This document shows positions 8,552 to 17,079 of a stretch of 34,022 nucleotides of DNA, in pieces. A program made the position numbers and the translations under genes. The stretch comes from a bacterium (GTDB taxonomy: Bacteria; Myxococcota_A; UBA9160; UBA6930): positions 1 through 34,022 of the forward strand of contig JAAETT010000232.1 of assembly GCA_024228115.1 (NCBI GenBank), in the 5' to 3' direction. The notes beneath the pieces were generated by a model. That model saw nothing but the letters and a program-made list of their open reading frames with translations. It was not told where the DNA came from and searched no databases. How positions within the stretch are numbered: the first letter of the stretch is position 1; the number at the start of each line of letters is the position of its first letter.

Positions 8552-9717
8552 GATCCAGGCTCCGTTCGCATGGGCTCGGAGCGAACTTCCATGCCCTCGA
8601 CCAGCATGGCGAGAGCCCGTGTGGCCACCTGCTCGCCCTCCTCGAGGCCTTCGCCAACCAGGATGCGATCTCCGATGGCGCGTAGCACCTCGACCTGGCG
8701 TAGATGAACCGTCGACGACTCCGCATCGACGAGCAGCAATTGGTCTTCCCCTCGCAGAGCAGCGCGAGGCAGATCGAAGACGGACTCCACGCGACGCCCT
8801 TCGATCTCGGCTTCGACGAAGAGACCCACCGGAAGCTGCGGCGTCTCTCCACTCGGATCCAGGTCGATCCGGGCAACGGCCACGACCATGCGCGTTCGGG
8901 AATCGAGCGCTCCTTCCGTCCGAACCAGGCGGCCCTCCCAGCGTTGCTTGCTGCCCGCGAAATGACCGGTGAGGGTCACGTGCGGAGCCTGGTCCGTGCC
9001 CGGCTCACCGAGATCGATGAACGCCAGCTCTTCGCTGGGGATCGGTAGACGAACTTCGACCGCGTGGCTGGAGTAGATACGAGCGGCTCCGGTGCCGCGG
9101 GATGCGAACATTCCGACGGAGAGAGCCGGGACTCGTATCGTGCCGTCGAAGGGCGCACGCACTTCGGTGCGCTCCAGGTCGAGTTCGGCCACGGCCAGTG
9201 CAGCGCGTGCTTCTCGCAGGGTCGCTGCGGCCACGCCGGCACGGCTCTCCGCTTCATCGAGGGAAGCAGGGCTCGTCGCTCCGACGTCGTGCAGCGTCTT
9301 CCGTCGGGCCTCGGTGGCCTTGGCCAACCGGTGCTCACTGACGGCTCTCTCGACACCCGCGCGCGCCCGCTCCAGTGCGTTCTCGAAATCGCGAGGATCG
9401 ATTCGAAGAAGAGGGTCGCCGGCGACGAACGTTCCCCCTGCCTCCAGGGCCTGGGAAATCCAGACGACGCGGCCCGCAACCTCTACGACCAACTGCGTCT
9501 CGAGCCGCGGTTCGACCGTGCCCTGCGCACGAACATGAAGTTGCACCGGTTGCGCCTCTGCGATCGTGACGGCCACGGTCTGCAACCGTTCGGCAATCTC
9601 GCGGGGCTCATCTCGGGGCTCGATGGCGACCAGGCCGGTCGTTGCAAGAAGGCCAGCGCAGAGCACCAGTACGGGGGCCAGGGCTTTCGGCCCGATCTTT
9701 CGGAGGGTCCGCGGCAT
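8548..9717 (-). CDS. RND efflux periplasmic adaptor (HlyD/AcrA-like)
   Basis: The 389-residue membrane-fusion protein has an N-terminal anchor (about residues 11-31, ALAPVLVLCAGLLATTGLVA). A first lipoyl half follows (VRAQGTVEPRLETQLVVEVAGR in two parts), then an alpha-helical hairpin rich in Ala, Glu and Arg (about 115-180), the second lipoyl half (LERTEVRAPFDGTIRVPALS) and a beta-barrel domain. It bridges the RND permease to an outer-membrane channel. No lipobox Cys follows the anchor, so it is probably held by the helix itself. It is the first gene of a two-gene operon. Its leader carries a run of nine C (plus-strand G9, 9761-9769). Confidence 0.93.
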   Translation of the reverse strand: MPRTLRKIGPKALAPVLVLCAGLLATTGLVAIEPRDEPREIAERLQTVAVTIAEAQPVQLHVRAQGTVEPRLETQLVVEVAGRVVWISQALEAGGTFVAGDPLLRIDPRDFENALERARAGVERAVSEHRLAKATEARRKTLHDVGATSPASLDEAESRAGVAAATLREARAALAVAELDLERTEVRAPFDGTIRVPALSVGMFASRGTGAARIYSSHAVEVRLPIPSEELAFIDLGEPGTDQAPHVTLTGHFAGSKQRWEGRLVRTEGALDSRTRMVVAVARIDLDPSGETPQLPVGLFVEAEIEGRRVESVFDLPRAALRGEDQLLLVDAESSTVHLRQVEVLRAIGDRILVGEGLEEGEQVATRALAMLVEGMEVRSEPMRTEPGS

Positions 9718-9760
9718 TGTCTCTCGCGGCCGTGCGTGCGGCTATCTCGGGTTGTGTTTT

Positions 9761-9778
9761 GGGGGGGGGCTGCGCCCC
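9761..9778. repeat. G9 homopolymer with adjacent 5-bp hairpin
   Basis: Nine consecutive G (9761-9769) follow four T, and the last part forms a GGGGC/GCCCC hairpin (9766-9770 with 9774-9778, loop TGC). The tract lies 44 bases before the start codon of the efflux adaptor on the minus strand and about 170 bases before the SDR gene on the plus strand. A tract of this length can vary by slippage, so it might alter spacing in the efflux operon leader or promoter; no function is shown by the sequence. Confidence 0.6.
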
Positions 9779-9947
9779 GAGGTTCCATTCACCCGACCGA
9801 TCGTCCGGGTGTGTCTGGGACATCGGCAGAATGGGGGCAGAGGATGAGCAGGCCCTTTGAGCCTGGCGTCGGCTCGGATCGATCGTCTACGAGCCTCCCC
9901 GCGGGGCCATTCAAGCCAACACCGGTTTGGCGTGCGACCATCCGGAG

Positions 9948-10727
9948 ATGCCGCGCCTAAGCCAGCTCAGCCGCTCCATTGCAGGTCGAATTGCTCTCAT
10001 CACGGGGGCCGCCAGCGGCATGGGGCGAGCGACGGCCCACCTGTTTTCCGACGAAGGCGCAAAGGTCGCCGTCTGCGACCTGAACGAGGAAGGCACCGCA
10101 GCGGTGGTGAAGGAGATCCGGGGCGCCGGCGGTGAGGCGATCGGCCTCCCCTGCGATGTTTCCGACCGCAAGGCAGCAGCCGAACTCGTCTATCGGGTCG
10201 TGGAGCACTTCGGCGGCCTCCAGATCCTCATCAACAACGCTGGGATCAGTCCAGGCACCGCGCTCGATGCGGAGGAGTTTTCGGCAGTCTGGGATCGGAC
10301 GCTGGCTGTGAACCTCACGGCGCACGTCGAACTGATCCGCGCCGCATTGCCTCATCTACAGGCGGATAGGGCTGGACGGATCGTCAACATTGCGTCGACG
10401 GAGGGCCTCGGCGCGACCGCCGGCATTCCCAACTACACGGCCAGCAAGCACGGGGTCGTGGGGCTCACGAAATCACTCGCGGTGCAACTCGGCGCCCAGG
10501 GTGTGACCGTCAACTGCGTGTGCCCGGGGCCCATTCGTACCGGCATGACGGCCGCCATCCCGGACCCGATGAAGGAGAAGTTCGCGCGTAGGCGTGTTCC
10601 GGCGAAGCGCTACGGGGAGCCGGAGGAGGTCGCGCACGCGACGCTATCCCTCGTGCTTCCCGCCGCATCGTTCATCAACGGTGCAATCCTCCCGGTCGAC
10701 GGTGGTCTCGTCATCCAGAACACCTAG
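9948..10727 (+). CDS. Short-chain dehydrogenase/reductase (SDR)
   Basis: The 259-residue classical SDR has the cofactor motif TGAASGMG near the N-terminus, the CD motif after the second strand pair (CDLNEEG and CDVSD), NNAG, the active-site Ser in NIASTEG, and the YTASK catalytic Tyr-Lys pair. PGPIRTGM and the C-terminal FINGAILPVDGGL are also typical. Members reduce or oxidise an alcohol/ketone with NAD(P)(H) in the cytoplasm; resemblance to FabG-like enzymes is general and the substrate is unknown. I prefer ATG 9948 over the upstream TTG 9927, which would add seven residues; neither has a well-spaced ribosome-binding site. It stands alone, convergent with the next gene. Confidence 0.9.
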   Translation: MPRLSQLSRSIAGRIALITGAASGMGRATAHLFSDEGAKVAVCDLNEEGTAAVVKEIRGAGGEAIGLPCDVSDRKAAAELVYRVVEHFGGLQILINNAGISPGTALDAEEFSAVWDRTLAVNLTAHVELIRAALPHLQADRAGRIVNIASTEGLGATAGIPNYTASKHGVVGLTKSLAVQLGAQGVTVNCVCPGPIRTGMTAAIPDPMKEKFARRRVPAKRYGEPEEVAHATLSLVLPAASFINGAILPVDGGLVIQNT

Positions 10728-10775
10728 GGCGCCAGTCTGGAGTCCGTTGGGAGAGGATGCCGCTCGGCGGCACGG

Positions 10776-11306
10776 CTAGATCCAGGGGGGATTGGCGAAG
10801 CTGCGAGCGGCTACCGCTTGCTCGGGGTGCAACCCCGCCATCGCACCGATGCGGTTCGCCAGTACACGGCCGAAGGCGGGAATCAGGCCGTCGGCGTAGG
10901 CGAGTTCCCAAGCCAGACCCATGATGCGCATCCGCTGGTTCGTGTCGAATGCATCGCGAACCTGTGCCGCGGCCTCGTGGGCGTCACGATCCGAATCATT
11001 CTCGGCTGCCCTAACGATCATCCAGGCTTGTCGCCGGGTCACCCCGAAGAGATCCCGGATGCCGCGGCGAAGCGTGCGACGCTCGGCCTCGATCGAATCC
11101 GCATCCCCGTAGGCAGTCGTCGCCAGAAATCGGGCTGTGGCTACCTGGATCCTTCTACAAACCGGGACGCCCAACCGGGTGTACGCCAGGGGAGCGCCGC
11201 CCACCCATCGGTTGCGCGCGCGCCCTATCCAGCGACGTGCGACCGCCCCGCTCGGGCGCGGTGCCGTACTCAGCATTTCCAACTCGGTTCGCTCCTGTTG
11301 CGTCAC
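10776..11306 (-). CDS. TerB-like domain protein, function unknown
   Basis: The 176-residue soluble protein has a basic N-terminal half and a mostly helical C-terminal half. The stretch DTNQRMRIMGLAWELAYADG followed by RVLANRIGAMAGLHPEQAVAAR resembles the TerB (tellurite resistance) fold, in which acidic residues in helical repeats can bind metal. This is a weak resemblance and no function in tellurite resistance is implied. No neighbouring ter genes are present. Its stop lies 48 bases from the end of the convergent SDR gene. The start ATG 11306 is the first in a clear frame, MTQQERTELEML. Confidence 0.65.
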   Translation of the reverse strand: MTQQERTELEMLSTAPRPSGAVARRWIGRARNRWVGGAPLAYTRLGVPVCRRIQVATARFLATTAYGDADSIEAERRTLRRGIRDLFGVTRRQAWMIVRAAENDSDRDAHEAAAQVRDAFDTNQRMRIMGLAWELAYADGLIPAFGRVLANRIGAMAGLHPEQAVAARSFANPPWI

Positions 11307-11732
11307 CCGGATTTCATGCCCCTGCGCGCGCGGTCAGATGCGCACATCCTAGTACGTCTGGGCCGACCATTGCGCTACTTCATTCGATGCCGGCATTCGC
11401 GCGCGGTTTCACCCCGAGGGGAATCGTTCGATTGGCAGCCAGGCGTTGCCGGGCCATCATCGGCGGATGCTGTCGATCGGCCCCCCGCTCCAGGCCCAAC
11501 GCCGCGGTTTCTCAGCCGCCGACCCCGGATCCGACTCCGCCGTCCACGGGTGGAGGATCCTGCTGGCCCAAGCTCGCGCCGCAGATGAGGACGGCATGGA
11601 TCGGCCCGTCGTGTCCGACCACGCCGCATCTGGCAAGAAACCCCCGCCCCGCGCCTGTCAAGGCGAACGTCACGGATCCTCAGGTCCGCGTTCCGATTCC
11701 GGCCGACCCATACGCCAGACGCTAGGCCTTCG
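11307..11732. other. Intergenic stretch without a convincing gene
   Basis: These 426 bases separate the TerB-like gene (minus) from the dehydrogenase gene (plus) and must hold both promoters. Several frames are open here, including a plus-strand one ending at 11725 with a proline-rich string (PPTPDPTPPSTGGG), but none has a good ribosome-binding site or a recognisable family, and in GC-rich DNA open frames are expected by chance. I see no tRNA, strong hairpin or repeat. Confidence 0.5.
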
Positions 11733-12692
11733 TTGAAGAGACTATCCGTCTTCCTGGCGTCACGGCTTCTCGAGGAGATCCAAAGGGATTTCGATGAAGC
11801 CTTCGATACGATCCATGTCGACACGCGGGAGCCAGCAAGAAATCTCGCCGAGATGGATTCGTCCTTCGATGCGCTTCTGGTCTCGATCGACACACCGCTT
11901 CCGGCGCGAGAAATCGAAATGCTGCCCGATTCTGTGCGGGCCATTGCAACCTATTCCGTGGGCACAGACCACATCGATCTCGCTGCCGCGAAGCGCAGGG
12001 GCATCGCCGTCTTCAACACGCCCGGTGTGCTTTCCGACTCCGTCGCCGAGAATGCCATCTTCTTGATGCTAGGCGCAGCGCGCAGGGCAACCGAGAGCAT
12101 CACTCTACTTCGAAGCGGCGCATGGGAGGGCTGGAGTGCGACCCAGCTCGTGGGCACCGAACTTTTCGGCAAGCGGCTTGGAATCGTCGGGCTCGGCGAT
12201 ATTGGCGGACGAATCGCGCTCCGCGCCCAGGCATTCGGAATGGAGATCCTCTACACGAACCGCAAGCCGCTCCCCGCAAACCATCACGTCCGTGGACACT
12301 TCTTCGATTCTCCTGCTGCACTGATCGCCGAGTCGGATATCTTCCTGCTCGCTTGTCCCTCCACACCCGAGACCCTTCGATTGGTCGATGCAAGACTGCT
12401 GGCGCGGGCGCGGCCAGGACTCATCCTGGTGAACATCGCCCGTGGCGACCTGGTGGATGACGAGGCCCTGATCGAGGCCCTGCGCGACGGACGAGTCGGC
12501 GCGGCGGGCCTCGACGTGTTCTCCGGTGAACCCGAAGTCGACCCGGCCTTCTTCGGGTTGCCCAACCTGTTCATGCTGCCCCATATCGGCAGCTCTACGA
12601 TCGAAGCCCGGCGCCGAATGGGGAAGATCCTCATCGCGGCACTCGAGTCCTGGGCCCAGGGGGGCTCCCCGAAGAGCCAGGTGTGCGGATAG
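11733..12692 (+). CDS. D-isomer-specific 2-hydroxyacid dehydrogenase
   Basis: The 319-residue protein shows the full family pattern: catalytic-domain start, NAD(P)-binding GLGDIGGRIA motif (about residues 150-160), substrate-binding Arg in NIARGDLVDD, the Glu in GLDVFSGEPEVDP, and the catalytic His in MLPHIGSST. It reduces 2-keto acids such as glyoxylate, hydroxypyruvate or branched keto acids to D-2-hydroxyacids, or the reverse. The start is TTG 11733, giving MKRLSVFLASRLLEE, a normal family N-terminus; no nearby ATG would keep this start. The CoA-transferase gene begins two bases after its stop, so they are very likely one transcription unit, suggesting that the hydroxyacid is afterwards made into a CoA ester. 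Confidence 0.9.
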   Translation: MKRLSVFLASRLLEEIQRDFDEAFDTIHVDTREPARNLAEMDSSFDALLVSIDTPLPAREIEMLPDSVRAIATYSVGTDHIDLAAAKRRGIAVFNTPGVLSDSVAENAIFLMLGAARRATESITLLRSGAWEGWSATQLVGTELFGKRLGIVGLGDIGGRIALRAQAFGMEILYTNRKPLPANHHVRGHFFDSPAALIAESDIFLLACPSTPETLRLVDARLLARARPGLILVNIARGDLVDDEALIEALRDGRVGAAGLDVFSGEPEVDPAFFGLPNLFMLPHIGSSTIEARRRMGKILIAALESWAQGGSPKSQVCG

Positions 12693-12693
12693 A

Positions 12694-15156
12694 ATGCCTC
12701 ACCAGCGAACACCCCAAGGAGAGAAGGCCGCCTTGCCTGTACACAACGTCGGTGGACCCCTGGCGGGGTTACGGGTCGTCGAGCTCTCGAACGAGATCAC
12801 CGGGCCGTATGCGGGCAAGCTCTTCGCCGACGCCGGTGCGGACGTCGTCAAGGTCGAACCGCTCCTCGGCGATCCCCTGCGACGCTGGACCGCTTCTGGG
12901 CAAGCGCTTGGCAAGCACGAGAGCGGCGCCCTCTTCGAGTACTTGAATTCTGGCAAGCGAGGAATCGTCGCCGATCTCGGGAGCGAGGCGGATCGCGATG
13001 TCGTTCGCCAGCTCGCGTTGGGCGCGGATGTGGTGATCGAGAGCTTCGGCCCGGGCGGTGCGGAGAGCTTCGGGCTCGGCTGGGATGCGATCCATGCGAA
13101 GAACCCCCACACGACGCTCGTCTCGATCTCTCCGTGGGGCAGCGCGGGCCCCTGGGCAGGTCGGCCTAGCACCGAGTTCACGCTCCAGGCAGCAACCGGC
13201 TCGACCGGGCAACGCGGGTTGCCGTCGCGAGGTCCGGTGGGCTCCGGCGGCCGCATCGGCGAATGGATCCCCGGAGTCTACGCGGCCGTCGGCGGCCTGA
13301 CCGGCTGGCTCTCGGCGCGGCGGACTGGGAATGGCCACCACGTCGACCTCTCGATGTTCGAATGCCTCTGCCTGTGCATGACGATCTTTCACGATCTGAA
13401 CTCGCAATTCTTCCCCGGCCCCCTGCCCCAGTCGATCGATACCCCCTCCATCGAACCTGCGAAGGACGGCTGGGTGGGCCTGTGCACGGTCACCGGCCAG
13501 CAGTGGAAGGACTTCTGCGCATTGATCGGCCAGGCAGAATTGGCCGAGGACATGCGCTTCTACGACGCCAAGGCACGGATGGAGCACATCGATTTCATCC
13601 ACGGAATCGTCCACGCCTACACCCAGGAGCATACGGTCGACGAGATCATCGAGCTGATGAGTCTGGCGCGAATCCCGGTCAATCCGCTCGGCAACGGCCA
13701 AACGCTGTTGGAGATGGATCATTTGAAGGAGCGTCAGGTCTTCCTGGAAAACCCGGCCGGCTTCCGACAACCGCGCCCGCCCTATCGCCTGGGCAGTGAT
13801 AAGCGGATCCTCGAGGTTCGGCCGGCACCGGGACTGGGTGAGCACACGGACGAGATCCGAACCGAGCTCACGGCGCCGAATCCTGCCCCACCCGAGGGAG
13901 GGGGACCTCTGCCTTTCGAAGGCTTGCGCGTGCTCGACCTCACGGCCTTCTGGGCTGGGCCGGTTGGAACGAGCTACCTGGCTGAGCTCGGGGCCGACGT
14001 GATCAAGCTCGAGTCCATCCAGCGCCCCGATGCCATGCGCTTCGCCGGCTCGGTGATGAACGAAACGATGTGGGAGTTCAACCCGATCCACCACGGTTGC
14101 AACTCGAGCAAGCGCAACCTCACACTTCACCTCGACTCCGAGGAAGGGATGGCGTTGGCCAGGCAATTGATGGCCAAGGCCGACGTCGTCGTCGAGAACT
14201 TCTCACCGCGGGTGATGGAGAACTGGGGACTCGACTGGGAAACGATTCACGAACTGAATCCACGCACGATCCTTGTTCGCATGCCTTCGTTTGGTCTCGA
14301 TGGTCCTTGGCGAGATCGTGTCGGCTTCGCCATGAACATCGAGCAGGTGAGCGGCCTCGCCTGGCTGACGGGCTATGACGATCTTCCCCTGGTCGTGCGG
14401 GGCGCTTGCGATCCGATGGGAGGGCAGCACGCGGTCTTCGCGCTCATGCTTGCGCTCGAGGAGAGGCGGAGAACAGGCGAAGGGCAGTTGGTGGAGGTCC
14501 CGCTCATGGAGCCGGCTCTCAACATCACCGCGGAGCAGGTCATCGAGTGGTCCGCCTACGGTGAGCTGGCCCTACGCGAGGAGAACCGCGGGCCCGCAGC
14601 AGCACCCCAAGGTGTCTACCCATGCTCGGATCGGGACGAGATGGATGCGGGGCCGGGTTGGGTCGCGATTGCCGTGGCCACGGATGAACAATGGGAAGCC
14701 CTTCGGCGTGCACTCGGCGATCCAGCTTGGGCGCGAGACCCGGTGCTGGCCACGAGGGAGGGACGGAGGGAGGCTCACGACGCGATCGACCGGGAGCTCC
14801 GCCGCTGGACTTCTGGGCGCGAACGCCACGCTGCGGCGGAAACAATGCGTGCTGCCGGGGTGCCGGCCGAAGAATGCATCAACCCGCACAACCTGTTCCC
14901 GAACCCCCAGCTCGAACACCGGGGCTTCTTCCAGGTCATGGAGCACTCCCTCGTCGGACCGGTCCGCTACCCGGGCCTTCCGATGGGCTTTTCCGGATTG
15001 CCCCGCGCGCTGCGGCGAGCTCCGACACCGCTGCTCGGCCAGCATAACGAGGAAATCCTGGGCGAAGAGCTGGGTCTTTCCGATGGCGAGATCGAGAAGC
15101 TGCGCGACAGCAAGGTGATCGGGACGCGCCCGGCGTTCATGGAGGCGGAGGACTAG
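12694..15156 (+). CDS. Two-half family III CoA-transferase (CaiB/BaiF), fused
   Basis: This 820-residue protein contains two successive family III CoA-transferase units. The first starts GGPLAGLRVVELSNEITGPY (about residues 20-40) and has DAGADVVKVEPLLGDPLRRW. The second starts FEGLRVLDLTAFWAGPVGTS (about 408-428) and has LAELGADVIKLESIQRPDAM. These enzymes move CoA between carboxylic acids through an acyl-anhydride intermediate on an Asp. By alignment with formyl-CoA transferase the second half keeps that Asp (ACDPMGG), while the first half has Glu (GRIGEWIPG), so the halves are probably not equivalent. ATG 12694 is chosen; TTG 12733, preceded by a strong AAGGAGAGAAGG, would remove 13 residues and is a real alternative. 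The substrate is unknown. Confidence 0.9.
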   Translation: MPHQRTPQGEKAALPVHNVGGPLAGLRVVELSNEITGPYAGKLFADAGADVVKVEPLLGDPLRRWTASGQALGKHESGALFEYLNSGKRGIVADLGSEADRDVVRQLALGADVVIESFGPGGAESFGLGWDAIHAKNPHTTLVSISPWGSAGPWAGRPSTEFTLQAATGSTGQRGLPSRGPVGSGGRIGEWIPGVYAAVGGLTGWLSARRTGNGHHVDLSMFECLCLCMTIFHDLNSQFFPGPLPQSIDTPSIEPAKDGWVGLCTVTGQQWKDFCALIGQAELAEDMRFYDAKARMEHIDFIHGIVHAYTQEHTVDEIIELMSLARIPVNPLGNGQTLLEMDHLKERQVFLENPAGFRQPRPPYRLGSDKRILEVRPAPGLGEHTDEIRTELTAPNPAPPEGGGPLPFEGLRVLDLTAFWAGPVGTSYLAELGADVIKLESIQRPDAMRFAGSVMNETMWEFNPIHHGCNSSKRNLTLHLDSEEGMALARQLMAKADVVVENFSPRVMENWGLDWETIHELNPRTILVRMPSFGLDGPWRDRVGFAMNIEQVSGLAWLTGYDDLPLVVRGACDPMGGQHAVFALMLALEERRRTGEGQLVEVPLMEPALNITAEQVIEWSAYGELALREENRGPAAAPQGVYPCSDRDEMDAGPGWVAIAVATDEQWEALRRALGDPAWARDPVLATREGRREAHDAIDRELRRWTSGRERHAAAETMRAAGVPAEECINPHNLFPNPQLEHRGFFQVMEHSLVGPVRYPGLPMGFSGLPRALRRAPTPLLGQHNEEILGEELGLSDGEIEKLRDSKVIGTRPAFMEAED

Positions 15157-15169
15157 AACCCGCTTGCTC

Positions 15170-15212
15170 GGATCCAGTGCCAACAATGGCCTCTGCTTGG
15201 CAGTTCCGATCC
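15170..15212. promoter_or_regulatory. Imperfect inverted repeat before cobT
   Basis: GGATC (15170-15174) pairs with GATCC (15208-15212), and TGCCAA (15178-15183) pairs with TTGGCA (15197-15202), with a 13-base loop. It lies between the CoA-transferase stop and the cobT start. It has no U-tract, so it may be an attenuator, a weak terminator or an operator. No cobalamin riboswitch consensus is visible before cobT. Confidence 0.3.
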
Positions 15213-15253
15213 AATCGACCACACTCGCCCCTCCTGGAATGGAAGGAAGGGCA

Positions 15254-16309
15254 GTGTCTGCCAGCGAAGTGAATCGCCAGCGGGCTGCGAAGCTTGCAAG
15301 AGAACGTCAGCAACAGCTGACCAAGCCTGCGGGTAGCCTCGGACGCCTGGAAGCCATTGCCGTACAGCTGGCTGCCATCCAACAGAACCCACTTCCCGAG
15401 GCGCGGCCTGCAGCTGCGTTGATTTTTGCGGCCGACCATCCGGTCACGGTCCACGGCGTCTCCGCCTACCCCCAGGAGGTGACCCGTTCGATGCTCGGCA
15501 ACCTGGCGCGAGGAGGAGCAGCAGCCGCGGTTCTTGCGAGAACGATCGGAGTTCCATTGACGGTGCTGGATGTAGGCGTCGCAGGAGCCCCGGAGAAGGC
15601 GGTCGCAACGCCTCGACATCCGGTCGCGGACCACTTGCGAGGCGATCTGCGGAACGACGATGCCATGTCCAAAGAGACCGCAGACCTTGCCCTGAATGCA
15701 GGAGAAGACGCAGTCCGTGCGCTCGACGACAAGACCCGCATCTTGATGTTAGGCGAGATCGGCATCGGGAACACGACAGCCGCAGCGGCGGTTGCGGCTG
15801 CACTATTGGGCCAAGAGGCCTCCGCATTGGTCGGCCCCGGAACCGGCGTTGACGGACCAGGCATGAAGAGGAAAATCGCTGTCGTGAACGATGCGCTCGC
15901 CCGGGTCGCAACGAGCGGCCCTGCGGGGCCGAAGGACGTTCTTCGCCGCCTTGGAGGCCCGGAACTTGCGGCACTCGTCGGAGCGATGCGCCGAGCATGC
16001 GCACGCGACATGACCATCCTCGTCGATGGCTACTCGGTTTCGATTGCCGCCCTCGTGGCCTGCCGCGTCGAACCCGAAGTGCGCGAGCATCTGATGTTCT
16101 GCCACCGCTCCGCCGAGCCGGGGCACGAGATCGTCTTGCGGGAATTGAATGCGGAGCCGCTCCTCGAATTGGGGATGCGACTGGGAGAGGCCACCGGTGC
16201 CCTGGCCGCCTTCCCGTTGATCGAAGCCGCTTGTCTCCTGCACTCGCAGATGGCGACGTTCGAAGAAGCGTCCGTGCCTACCGCGCTGCCACGAACGGAC
16301 CCCTCATGA
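15254..16309 (+). CDS. cobT: Nicotinate-nucleotide:dimethylbenzimidazole phosphoribosyltransferase
   Basis: CobT activates the lower ligand of cobalamin: it transfers ribose-5-phosphate from nicotinate mononucleotide to 5,6-dimethylbenzimidazole to give alpha-ribazole phosphate in the cytoplasm. Family marks are LTKPAGSLGRLEAIAVQLA, FAADHPVTVHGVSAYP, GEIGIGNTTAAAAVAAAL, and LGEATGALAAFPLIEAA, which contains the catalytic base Glu324. GTG 15254 is chosen because AAGGA lies six bases before it; ATG 15239 would add five residues but lacks a purine-rich site. The 351-residue length matches the family. The stop overlaps the cobS ATG by four bases, so translation is coupled. Confidence 0.95.
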   Translation: MSASEVNRQRAAKLARERQQQLTKPAGSLGRLEAIAVQLAAIQQNPLPEARPAAALIFAADHPVTVHGVSAYPQEVTRSMLGNLARGGAAAAVLARTIGVPLTVLDVGVAGAPEKAVATPRHPVADHLRGDLRNDDAMSKETADLALNAGEDAVRALDDKTRILMLGEIGIGNTTAAAAVAAALLGQEASALVGPGTGVDGPGMKRKIAVVNDALARVATSGPAGPKDVLRRLGGPELAALVGAMRRACARDMTILVDGYSVSIAALVACRVEPEVREHLMFCHRSAEPGHEIVLRELNAEPLLELGMRLGEATGALAAFPLIEAACLLHSQMATFEEASVPTALPRTDPS

Positions 16310-17079
16310 GCCTGCCCGTTCGGGCAACCCGCGCCGCCATCGCCTTCTTGACCCGCATCCCGATCGGCGAGGCGCCGGTCACCGACGAGGAATCGCTCTG
16401 GGCGCCCGCGTATTTCCCTCTCGTCGGTGCTGGCCTGGGGTTGGCGGCAGCGATGGTCCATATGTCGAGCTTCCCCTTGGGAGCGGGACCCGCCGCAGTC
16501 ATCTCCGTGGCTGCCGGCCTGCTCATGACAGGGGCGTTCCACGAAGACGGCCTTGCGGACACGGCAGATGCACTCGGAGGCTCGCTCGAGGATCGGGAAC
16601 GCCTGCTCGAAATCCTGAAGGACAGCCGGATCGGTGTGTTCGGAGCCTCGGCTCTCGTCGTCAGCCTGGCCCTGCAGTTTTCGTTGCTCACAGAGTTGGG
16701 AACGGGCGCGCCACTGGGCCTGGTTCTCGCCCACTCCCTCTCCCGGATCGCACCCGTCTGGCAACTCGCGACCCTTCCGTACATCACGCCAGTCGAAACT
16801 TCCCGAAGTTCGGAGGTGGCGACGAGTGGCCCGACACAAGCCTGGCGGGCAACGTGGATCGGCATGGGCCTGCTCGTCGCCGACTTGCTCTTCACCAAGC
16901 TCTCGCTTGCAACGGCCCTTGGCATCGTCGGGAGCCTGTTCGGCTTGGGGCTGCTTTCCGCCTGGCGCTACCAAGAGCGTGCCGGCGGAGTGTGTGGTGA
17001 TTTTCTCGGTGCGACCCAACAGCTCGGCCAGGTAGCGGTACTCGCCGTCCTCGTGCTCGATGGGAGCCTCCGGGGTTGA
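16306..17079 (+). CDS. cobS: Adenosylcobinamide-GDP ribazoletransferase (cobalamin synthase)
   Basis: CobS joins adenosylcobinamide-GDP and alpha-ribazole (or its phosphate) in the inner membrane, the last assembly step. The 257-residue protein is strongly hydrophobic with several predicted helices. It has the family hallmark AFHEDGLADTADALGG (about residues 72-87), whose acidic residues bind Mg2+, the following DSRIGVFGASAL, and the C-terminal GDFLGATQQLGQVAVLAVL. The start ATG 16306 overlaps the cobT TGA by four bases, and its own TGA overlaps the TTG start of cobC by four. This places the three genes in one tightly coupled operon for nucleotide-loop assembly. Confidence 0.95.
   Translation: MSLPVRATRAAIAFLTRIPIGEAPVTDEESLWAPAYFPLVGAGLGLAAAMVHMSSFPLGAGPAAVISVAAGLLMTGAFHEDGLADTADALGGSLEDRERLLEILKDSRIGVFGASALVVSLALQFSLLTELGTGAPLGLVLAHSLSRIAPVWQLATLPYITPVETSRSSEVATSGPTQAWRATWIGMGLLVADLLFTKLSLATALGIVGSLFGLGLLSAWRYQERAGGVCGDFLGATQQLGQVAVLAVLVLDGSLRG

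Noticed and set aside
12769-14166. 465-codon minus-strand frame inside the CoA-transferase gene
   Set aside because: Antisense shadow of a gene with clear family motifs in both halves.
15164-15253. Longer cobT start at TTG 15164
   Set aside because: No ribosome-binding site and a leader that would be unlike CobT; GTG 15254 has AAGGA at ideal spacing and gives normal length.
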